A DNA stretch of 8,431 nucleotides from Bacteroidota bacterium. Lineage in GTDB: Bacteria; Bacteroidota; Bacteroidia; Flavobacteriales; Flavobacteriaceae. The DNA is taken from NCBI GenBank assembly GCA_004356305.1, contig SMXJ01000032.1, positions 1 through 8,431 of the forward strand, in the 5' to 3' direction. Under the pieces are notes generated by a model. It had not been told where the DNA came from, did not search any database, and saw only the letters and a program-made list of their open reading frames with translations. Within the stretch, counting starts at the first letter, position 1; every line of letters starts with the position of its first letter. Positions 1-5,900 of the stretch are shown one piece after another. Position numbers and translations under genes: made by a program.

Positions 1-3
1 AAC

Positions 4-34
4 AAAAAAAGCCCATCCAATCAAGGACAAGCTT
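4..34 (-). terminator. Intrinsic terminator of the tRNA-Asp unit
   Basis: Read on the minus strand, two 8-base arms (25-32 and 11-18) pair through Watson-Crick and G-U pairs, extended by two A-T pairs, around a TTGATT loop. A run of seven T follows (complement of 4-10). This is a classical Rho-independent terminator lying about 80 bases beyond the tRNA 3' end in the same direction. The stem contains three G-U wobbles, so its strength is moderate. Confidence 0.7.
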
Positions 35-60
35 CTCATTGGTCTATTTCTAAACCACTT

Positions 61-75
61 CCCGCCTATTGCGGG
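61..75. repeat. Short GC-rich hairpin downstream of tRNA-Asp
   Basis: CCCGC-CTATT-GCGGG is a perfect 5-bp stem with a 5-base loop in AT-rich surroundings. It lies between the tRNA 3' end and the terminator. A second, weaker hairpin (TTTCAC / GTGAAA, about 94-109) lies nearer the tRNA. Neither is followed by a T run, so I read them as possible 3'-trailer structure or a dispersed palindrome rather than terminators. Confidence 0.5.
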
Positions 76-115
76 ACAACACAACATTTTTATTTCACAA
101 ATTAGTGAAAGGTTG

Positions 116-189
116 CGGTCTGGACGAGACTCGAACTCGCGACCCCCTGCGTGACAGGCAGGTATTCTAACCAACTGAACTACCAGACC
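116..189 (-). tRNA. trnD: tRNA-Asp (anticodon GUC)
   Basis: The minus strand gives a complete 74-nt cloverleaf. The acceptor stem GGTCTGG/CCAGACC is perfect, the D-stem is GTTC/GAAT, and the anticodon stem CCTGC/GCAGG encloses the loop CTGTCAC with anticodon GTC. The T-arm is GCGAG/CTCGT around TTCGAGT, and the discriminator base is G, as expected for tRNA-Asp. CCA is not encoded (the next bases are CAACC), so it must be added by nucleotidyltransferase. The only good promoter is at 361-391, roughly 170 bases before the mature 5' end. The primary transcript therefore first crosses two broken copies of the tRNA 5' half. RNase P must cut after a 19-base spacer that is identical between the copies. 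Confidence 0.97.
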
Positions 190-299
190 AATACATTATT
201 TCAATTATGGCTCGTATTCTAACCCCGTCCGAACGGATAACTCCGTTCATCCGGGCGGGCAACTGAACTACCAGACCAATACATTATTTCAATTATGGC
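173..299. repeat. 39-bp direct repeat (tRNA 5' end plus spacer)
   Basis: Positions 173-211 and 261-299 are identical over 39 bases, 88 bases apart. Each copy holds the first 17 bases of tRNA-Asp, a 19-base spacer (190-208; 278-296) and GGC of the next remnant. Perfect identity suggests a recent duplication or ongoing gene conversion. Confidence 0.95.
209..277 (-). pseudogene. tRNA-Asp 5'-half remnant with a 36-base hairpin in the D-loop
   Basis: On the minus strand the first 17 bases of tRNA-Asp are exact (261-277). A 36-base insert at 225-260 follows, then the D-loop/D-stem 3' side resumes (209-224, TTAGAATAC followed by GAGCC instead of CTGCC). Everything from the anticodon loop to the 3' end is missing. 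The insert is itself an imperfect palindrome: CCCG.CC and GAACGGA arms pair with TCCGTTC and GG.CGGG around a short loop, with a 4-base bulge. With no anticodon or T-arm it cannot be a working tRNA. Confidence 0.85.
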
Positions 300-342
300 A
301 GGTACTCTATGCTTGTCCACCTCAGGTGGAAACTACCAGACC
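297..342 (-). pseudogene. Second tRNA-Asp 5'-half remnant with a hairpin in the D-arm
   Basis: The first 12 bases of tRNA-Asp (331-342) are followed by the perfect hairpin TCCACC-TGA-GGTGGA (316-330) and then by GCATAGAGTACCTGCC (297-312). That last block matches 13 of 16 bases of the corresponding D-loop to anticodon-stem stretch of the intact gene. The copy then stops and runs into the shared 19-base spacer. It begins about 14 bases after the expected transcription start of the promoter at 361-391, the normal place for a tRNA gene. This is therefore probably where the ancestral gene sat. Confidence 0.75.
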
Positions 343-360
343 GTTGCGTAAATGCGAGGG

Positions 361-391
361 CAAATATACCACTCCATTTTATTATCACAAA
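361..391 (-). promoter_or_regulatory. Bacteroidota-type promoter for tRNA-Asp
   Basis: On the minus strand TTTG (388-391) is separated by exactly 19 bases from TATATTTG (361-368). This matches the known Bacteroidota primary-sigma consensus TTTG-N19-TAnnTTTG at every position. Transcription should start near 354-357, close to the first tRNA remnant. The stretch 190-524 holds only this promoter, the tRNA remnants, an A10 tract (402-411) and the heptamer repeat; I see no protein gene in it. Confidence 0.85.
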
Positions 392-486
392 CAAATAATT
401 TAAAAAAAAAAGAAATCGGAATGAGCAATCCTTTGATGAATTAAAGATGTAAATCAATAAACTTTTCCACTCAATTCTCACATCTC

Positions 487-521
487 AATACTGAATACTG
501 AATACTGAATACTGAATACTG
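487..521. repeat. Tandem heptamer AATACTG x5
   Basis: Five perfect copies of the 7-base unit AATACTG lie just beyond the stop codon of the DUF58 gene (525-527). A heptamer array outside a coding region can change copy number by slippage without affecting a frame. It would sit in the 3' untranslated part of the DUF58 transcript. Confidence 0.97.
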
Positions 522-524
522 AAA

Positions 525-1454
525 TCATCCAAACTTCTGGCGCTCCACCAAAAAGGTGGTCAGTATCTTATTGAAGGGTTCATTTATATCGGCCATAACA
601 TACTTTATGCGGTTCTGACCACACTTCAATTTTAAGTCCGAAAAGTAGGCTTGTACCGCCTTTTCGTAAGACTCCTTAATGTTATCGGCATACAGATTTA
701 CATGTTCTCCGGTCTCCACATCCACAAAACGCTTCGGCCTGTTGTTAAAGTCAAACTCCAACTCCTTGCTCTTGTCAAACGTATGGAATAACACCACCTC
801 GTGCTTATTGTATTTCAAATGTTGCAAGGCCTCGAATAACTGCTCCTCCTCAATATCACTTTGAAACATATCGGTGAACAGAAACACCAGGGATCTGCGC
901 TTTAATTTTTCCGCGATTAAATGAAGATGTGTGTACGTTTGAGTCTTTACATCTTTACGCGGTTGCGATATCGCATCGTTAAGTTTTCCCAATAGCATTT
1001 GATGATGCCTTTCACTTCCCTTTTCCGAAGTATAAAATTCATACACATCACTATAAATACTCATCCCAATGGCGTCACGCTGACGCTTCAACAAATTCAT
1101 GATCGCAGCACAAGCCAAGGCGGAGAACCCGATCTTATTCAGCGAATTTATACTGAACTCCTTCAACCTCGGGTAATGCATCGAACTACTGTTGTCAATA
1201 ATTAAATGACACCGCAGGTTGGTTTCCTCTTCATAGCGTTTTGTATACAGCTTATCGGTCTTGGCATAAAGTTTCCAGTCAATATGCTTTGTGCTCTCGC
1301 CGCTGTTGTAGATCTTATGTTCGGCAAACTCAGCGGAGAAGCCGTGAAACGGACTCTTATGCAACCCCGAAATAAACCCCTCCACCACTTGAGTAGCGAG
1401 TAACTCCAGATTCTTAAACCCGGTAATCTCATTTATTTCCTTTTCTATATTCAT
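525..1454 (-). CDS. DUF58 domain protein with a von Willebrand A-like MIDAS motif
   Basis: A 309-residue soluble protein with no signal peptide or membrane segment. Residues ~38-80 hold the DUF58 signature, GFSAEFAEHKIYNSGE then HIDWKLYAKTDKLY and KRYEEETN. The MIDAS motif DNSSSM (Asp87, Ser89, Ser91) and the second loop FTDMF (Thr194-Asp195) follow, as in von Willebrand A folds that bind a divalent metal. In many bacteria DUF58 proteins are encoded with MoxR AAA+ ATPases and Bat proteins; no MoxR gene is visible here, so its partner and role are unknown. I chose the ATG at 1454: a GTG start at 1475 would add seven residues read out of a palindromic element. The upstream neighbour is clpP (181-base gap, no terminator seen), so cotranscription is possible. 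The family call is firm; function is not assigned. Confidence 0.9.
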   Translation of the reverse strand: MNIEKEINEITGFKNLELLATQVVEGFISGLHKSPFHGFSAEFAEHKIYNSGESTKHIDWKLYAKTDKLYTKRYEEETNLRCHLIIDNSSSMHYPRLKEFSINSLNKIGFSALACAAIMNLLKRQRDAIGMSIYSDVYEFYTSEKGSERHHQMLLGKLNDAISQPRKDVKTQTYTHLHLIAEKLKRRSLVFLFTDMFQSDIEEEQLFEALQHLKYNKHEVVLFHTFDKSKELEFDFNNRPKRFVDVETGEHVNLYADNIKESYEKAVQAYFSDLKLKCGQNRIKYVMADINEPFNKILTTFLVERQKFG

Positions 1455-1528
1455 ATTGATTACTTCGAGTATCACGCCGAGGCGTGATGTATCGAGAAGT
1501 CGTTTATTTCTTTTCTATATACATTGAT
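1430..1528. repeat. Imperfect direct repeats flanking a palindrome at the DUF58 start
   Basis: Positions 1430-1460 (the first codons of the DUF58 gene and the bases just before them) and 1501-1528 (upstream) are near copies. Both contain TTTATTTC, then TTTTCTATAT, then CAT and TGAT, differing by a few substitutions and small deletions. They bracket the palindrome at 1462-1500. The pattern resembles an insertion that duplicated about 30 bases of target and left the gene start intact on one side. Confidence 0.75.
1462..1500. mobile_element. Candidate palindromic insertion element (39 bases)
   Basis: The core ATCACGCC-GA-GGCGTGAT (1471-1488) is a perfect 8-bp stem with a 2-base loop. The ends ACTTC (1462-1466) and GAAGT (1496-1500) are also inverted repeats, with imperfect pairing between (CGA / TCG). 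It is GC-rich against AT-rich surroundings and encodes nothing. The hairpin would form in the 5' leader of the DUF58 transcript, close to the start codon. Calling it mobile is inference from the flanking duplication; its copy number elsewhere cannot be seen here. Confidence 0.5.
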
Positions 1529-1599
1529 ATAAGATTGAAGCACCAAGTCTGAAGACCGAGAAATTGCGTTGTTCGACACTCGTCACTCAAGCCTCATTA

Positions 1600-1637
1600 T
1601 TCTTTCTCTTTTTTCCTTCCTCTTTTCTCTTTTTTCT
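1600..1637. repeat. 38-base homopyrimidine/homopurine tract
   Basis: The plus strand has only C and T from 1600 to 1637, starting inside the clpP stop codon and running into the clpP-DUF58 gap. The minus-strand (transcript) sequence is pure A/G and contains AAAAAAGAGAAA twice. This could be low-complexity drift, or an unstructured purine-rich stretch that favours ribosome or Rho access. Confidence 0.9.
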
Positions 1638-2181
1638 ACCCTGAAACTTCATCCACGATCCCGTATTCAATGCTCTCCTTTGCACTCATCCAATGATCGC
1701 GATTGAAATCCTTCATCACTTTCTTTAAAGTCTGTCCACAATTATCGGCTAAAATTTTAGCGCTCAATTCCTTGGTCTTCAAGATCTCCTGAGCCGTAAT
1801 TTCAATATCGCTCGCCACACCCCGCATACCACCACTGGGTTGATGGATCATCACCCGCGCATGTGGCTGAATAAAACGACGTCCCTTCTTCCCGGCCGAA
1901 AGGAGCAAACTTCCCATAGAAGCCGCTAATCCCGTGCATATGGTGGAAACCGGACTCTTTAGAGCCTTGAGCGTATCGTACATAGAAAACCCTGAAGTCA
2001 CATAACCCCCCGGACTGTTGATATAGAATTTTATCTCATCGTGATTTAGCGAATCCAAATACCATAATCTGTCTACTACATGCTTGGCCGATTTATCATC
2101 TATAATTCCCCACAAAAACACTTTGCGTTCTTTGAGTAACTGATTGTCTATTTGATCTTGTACTTTATTTACTTTTTCCAT
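1636..2181 (-). CDS. clpP: ClpP-family serine peptidase (short-N-terminus paralogue)
   Basis: A 181-residue ClpP-fold peptidase, expected to form barrel-shaped oligomers that degrade unfolded polypeptides fed by a Clp ATPase. The catalytic triad is complete: Ser88 in GLAASMGS, His113 in MIHQPSGG and Asp162 in FNRDHWMSA. The spacings (25 and 49 residues) equal those in E. coli ClpP (Ser97, His122, Asp171). The oxyanion-side motif INSPGG is also present. I chose the ATG at 2181; the longer frame opens only with TTG at 2199. From this start only about seven residues precede the QDQIDNQLLKER helix, so the propeptide and most of the axial N-terminal loop of typical ClpP are absent. No clpX or tig lies nearby, so this is probably not the main clpP of the genome. 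It sits downstream of the trxA terminator and upstream of the DUF58 gene. Family call firm; partner ATPase unknown. Confidence 0.92.
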   Translation of the reverse strand: MEKVNKVQDQIDNQLLKERKVFLWGIIDDKSAKHVVDRLWYLDSLNHDEIKFYINSPGGYVTSGFSMYDTLKALKSPVSTICTGLAASMGSLLLSAGKKGRRFIQPHARVMIHQPSGGMRGVASDIEITAQEILKTKELSAKILADNCGQTLKKVMKDFNRDHWMSAKESIEYGIVDEVSG

Positions 2182-2304
2182 AATTGTTGTCACACTCAAA
2201 TGTGTTATCTCTTTAATTCAACTTGTCATTTCTTCTAAGACCCCAAATCATTACGGGCTTGGTTAGGTTTATAAAATTTTGCAATATTTGAACATCACTA
2301 AATT

Positions 2305-2334
2305 AAAAAAGGCTCAGCGTATTGCCAAGCCTTT
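2305..2334 (-). terminator. Intrinsic terminator after trxA
   Basis: On the minus strand AAAGGCTTGGC (2334-2324) pairs with GCTGAGCCTTT (2318-2308) around the loop AATAC, an 11-bp stem with two G-U pairs. It is followed by a T run (complement of 2305-2310). It lies 22 bases beyond the trxA stop codon and should separate trxA from clpP. Confidence 0.85.
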
Positions 2335-2356
2335 CTCTACTTTAATTTATCTTCAT

Positions 2357-2677
2357 CTAGTTTAATATTGAATCCAGTGCCTCTTCATAAGTGGCCTTTG
2401 AAGCAACACCTACCTGGCGCCCTACCAATTCACCTTTGTTGAAAACCAACACAGTGGGAATGTTACGCACTCCGTACTTGGCAGCAAATTCCTGGTTTGC
2501 ATCTACATCAACTTTTCCAACTACCGCTTTGCCGTCATAGTCATTGCTCAATTCTTCGATGATAGGCCCAACCATTCGACAAGGTCCACACCAGGCAGCC
2601 CAAAAGTCCACCATTACAGGAATATCACTTTTCAATACCGTTTCTTCGAACGTTGCATCTGTTATTTCTAAAGCCAT
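2357..2677 (-). CDS. trxA: Thioredoxin
   Basis: A 106-residue classical cytoplasmic thioredoxin, a protein disulfide reductase recycled by thioredoxin reductase and NADPH. The active site is WCGPC (Cys30, Cys33) in FWAAWCGPCRM. The buried acidic residue Asp24 and the cis-proline Pro74 (IPT) are in place, as is the C-terminal GRQVG segment. Length matches the family and there is no signal peptide. The ATG at 2677 starts directly at the usual MALEITDATF-type N-terminus. The gene has a -7 element 24 bases upstream (2701-2708) and its own terminator (2305-2334), so it is probably a monocistronic unit even though it follows dnaE. Confidence 0.97.
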   Translation of the reverse strand: MALEITDATFEETVLKSDIPVMVDFWAAWCGPCRMVGPIIEELSNDYDGKAVVGKVDVDANQEFAAKYGVRNIPTVLVFNKGELVGRQVGVASKATYEEALDSILN

Positions 2678-2700
2678 TATTTTATTTTTTTAATGTTAGA

Positions 2701-2708
2701 CAAAAGTA
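2701..2708 (-). promoter_or_regulatory. -7 element of the trxA promoter
   Basis: TACTTTTG on the minus strand fits the Bacteroidota -7 consensus TAnnTTTG and lies 24 bases before the trxA ATG, giving a leader of roughly 17-20 bases. No good TTTG is found 19-21 bases further upstream, so the -33 half is weak or absent. Confidence 0.6.
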
Positions 2709-2782
2709 GTCAAATTTTATACCAAAACTTACATCGGTATTATTAGTTTAGACAATCCAATAATTGATATTTTTTATAGTTT

Positions 2783-2846
2783 GGCGGGCTCGTGAAGTGA
2801 GCTTTGCACAACTTCACGACCGGGCTTTGCGGGTTACACGGTAACC
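2783..2846. repeat. GC-rich hairpin cluster between dnaE and trxA
   Basis: Two hairpins lie next to each other. TCGTGAAGT (2790-2798) pairs with ACTTCACGA (2811-2819) across an 11-12 base loop, and GGTTAC-ACG-GTAACC (2832-2846) is perfect. They stand out as GC-rich within an AT-rich gap, contain the repeated word CTTTGC, and are not followed by a T run. They could stabilise the dnaE mRNA 3' end or be a dispersed palindromic repeat. No intrinsic dnaE terminator is visible. Confidence 0.7.
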
Positions 2847-2855
2847 TCCTTCAAT

Positions 2856-2942
2856 CCCTGCCCGGATTCGGAGAAGACGGGCCTGCCAAGGATTCGGAGA
2901 AGACGGGCCTGCCAAGGATCCAAAGAAAACAGGCCTGCCCTG
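2856..2942. repeat. 26-base tandem repeat directly after dnaE
   Basis: Three consecutive units (2856-2880, 2881-2906, 2907-2932) and a partial fourth (2933-2942) share a CCTGCC head and a GGAT tail block. Units 1 and 2 are identical over GGATTCGGAGAAGACGG; unit 3 has diverged to GGATCCAAAGAAAACAG. The array ends 3 bases short of the dnaE stop codon (2945-2947). It encodes no evident protein and is non-coding 3' sequence of the dnaE transcript. Confidence 0.93.
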
Positions 2943-2944
2943 AT

Positions 2945-5900
2945 TTAGTTCAACTTATAATCCACTTCTTCTTCCTTCAGCTTATCGAGCAGCTCCTTAC
3001 TTATCGCCACTTTATGTTTGCGGCTCATCATATTCAGTTTTATTTTTTCTTCCATATCATACATGGTAAAATGCAACTGCGCATCACCCTTGTGTGATTT
3101 CAATATAGTCTTAATAAGAGCAATTCGTTTTTCATATAGCTCATCTATGGGTATTCGCAGGGTCAATTTCTTTGCCTGATCCCCCATCACATCGTGCAAC
3201 ATCTGAAAGTGATTGTATTGAATTCTCGGATCGCCTCTTTTCCCGGTTTCCCGATTCACCCATCCTTCTTTCACAAACACCCTGGCATATATAAAGGAGT
3301 CTGGCACCAATAGGTGACGCCACTTCAAATACTCTTCTCCAAAGATCTTAAAATCGAAACTATCTGTATAGTCCTCCACAGTAAAGATCGCCCAGCCTTT
3401 TCCGGCTTTACTTTCCCTGTGCTGCACCTCACTCACCACCCCTCCAAAACATACTTCACGATTCACAAACTTCTCTACCTCGTAAAAGTCGGATACCCTC
3501 ACATTGCAAAAATTATCGATCTCGGTTTTAAATTCATCCAATGGATGCCCGGAAATATAGATCCCTACTACTTCTTTTTCCTGCTTCAACTTTTTCATCG
3601 TCCCCCACTCCTCACAAGGAGGTACTTCCGGCTCGGGGATCTGGACTTCGCTGGCATCACCGAAAAGACTCACCTGAGATGAATTCTTTGTTTCTTGAAA
3701 TTTTGCAGCATATCTCAGTACCTTTTCAAAGAACATCACCCCATTGCCATCGTCATACATATATTGGGCTCGGTGGGTTCCGAAGCTGTCAAAAGCCCCT
3801 GCTAACACCATATTCTCAAAGGCTTTTTTATTAGCCGAATGCAGATCAATTCGTTTCGCCAAATCGAATACACTTTTGTACTTTCCATCTTTTCTATGTT
3901 CTACAATGGTGGCTACCGCATGGCCTCCCACACCTTTGATAGCACCCATTCCAAAGCGAATTGCACCCTGATCATTCACGGTAAATTTGTAGAAAGATTC
4001 ATTCACATCGGGACCCAATACTTCCAAGCCCATTCTCTTACACTCTTCCATAAAGAATGTCACCTGTTTGATGTCGCTCATATTGTTACTCAACACCGCC
4101 GCCATATATTCTGCCGGGTAATGCGCCTTCAAATAAGCCGTTTGGTAAGCGATCCAGGCATAGCAAGTGGAATGAGATTTGTTGAAAGCATAACTCGCGA
4201 AAGCTTCCCAGTCTTTCCATATCTTCTCCAGTTTTAAAACATCATGTCCTTTGGCCGAGGCTTTTTCGATAAACTGGGGTTTCATTTTATCGAGGACCGC
4301 TTTTTGCTTTTTCCCCATGGCCTTCCGAAGCACATCCGCTTCACCTTTGGTAAAATCGGCCAGCTTTTGAGAAAGTAGCATCACTTGCTCCTGGTAGACC
4401 GTAATTCCGTAGGTTTCCATTAAAACTTCTTCCATGGCAGGAAGGTCATACGTTATGGGCTCATCACCGTGTTTTCGTCTGATAAAACTTGGGATGTACT
4501 CCATGGGCCCGGGGCGGTAGAGTGCATTCATCGCGATCAGATCTGCAAATACCGTAGGTTTCAAATCTTTCATATGCTTCTGCATCCCTGCCGATTCATA
4601 CTGAAAGATCCCCACCGTCTCCCCACGTTGAAACAACTCGTAGGTCTTCACATCGTCCAGGGGAAAATCATCGGGGTCCAATACCACCCCGTGCTTGTGC
4701 TTAACAATTTTCACCGTGTCTTTGATCAAGGTCAACGTCTTTAATCCCAGAAAGTCCATCTTCATCAAACCGGCACTTTCCACTACCGAGTTGTCGAACT
4801 GAGTTACATACAGATCACTGTCCTTTGCCGTGGCTATAGGCACAAAATTGGTTATATCATCTGGAGTAATGATGACGCCACAAGCGTGAATTCCCGTATT
4901 TCGAAGAGAGCCTTCCAGTATTCTGGCCTGATTGATAGTTTGCGCTTCGAGATCATCACCTTTAGATAAATTGAGCAACTCATTCACCTTGGGTAATTCA
5001 TCACTTCGAAAAGTATTGCGCAGGGTGTTTTCGTCCATGCTGAATATCTCATTCAACTTGGTCATATTAGGAACCAGCTTCGCAATGCGATCGGCATCAT
5101 TCAGAGGTAGATCGAGTACCCTTGCCGTATCCCGGATGGCAGATTTGGCCGCCATGGTTCCGTATGTAATGATCTGAGCCACTTGATTGGAGCCATACTT
5201 TTCGATCACATAATCCATCACTTTACTGCGGCCCTCGTCATCGAAGTCAATATCGATATCGGGCATACTTATGCGATCCGGATTCAGGAAACGCTCAAAA
5301 AGTAAGTCGTATTTTATGGGATCAATATTCGTTATCCACAGGCAATAGGCAACGGCACTTCCCGCCGCTGACCCACGACCCGGCCCCACCGAAACACCCA
5401 TTTTTCGAGCTTCTGCGATGAAATCTTGCACGATCAAGAAGTACCCGGGGTAGCCTGTATTGGCGATTACTTCCAATTCAAATTCGAGTCGTTCCCTGAT
5501 GGTGGGTGTGAGCTCAGCATAACGTTTTTTAGCCCCTTCAAAAGCCAGGTGTTTGAGGTATGCGTTTTCACCTCTTTTACCTCCATCGGCGTCTTCAGCG
5601 ATCAAAAATTCTTTGGGAATAGCAAAATTGGGTAGTAACACTTCTCTTGCGAGTGAAAAGGACTCGATCTTTTCGATAACCTCATCGATGTTTTCAATTG
5701 CTTCCGGCAAATCCTTGAAGAGCACTTTCATCTCCTCCTGAGTCTTGAAATAATATTCCTGATTGGGCAGGCCATAGCGATAGCCACGCCCTCGTCCAAT
5801 TGGGGTGGCCTGCTTTTCACCGTCTTTTACACAGAGTAAAATATCATGAGCGTTAGCATCTTCTTTGGCTATGTAGTAGGTATTGTTACAAGCCACTAGC

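Noticed and set aside
402..440. A T10 run on the minus strand downstream of the DUF58 gene as an intrinsic terminator.
   Set aside because: The bases before it form at most a 3-bp GGA/TCC stem, so there is no convincing hairpin, only a homopolymer tract just upstream of the tRNA promoter.
293..481. An open frame of 62 codons on the minus strand across the tRNA promoter.
   Set aside because: It overlaps the promoter and the first tRNA remnant, has no recognisable domain and no support as a gene.
2804..3097. A plus-strand open frame across the dnaE 3' end and the repeat array.
   Set aside because: It is a shadow of dnaE and of the 26-base tandem repeat; its protein has low-complexity repeats and no family signature.
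5332..5340. A perfect DnaA box, TTATCCACA, inside dnaE.
   Set aside because: A single 9-base match is not rare in 8.4 kb on two strands, it lies inside a conserved coding stretch (CLWITN), and there is no cluster of boxes or AT-rich unwinding region around it.
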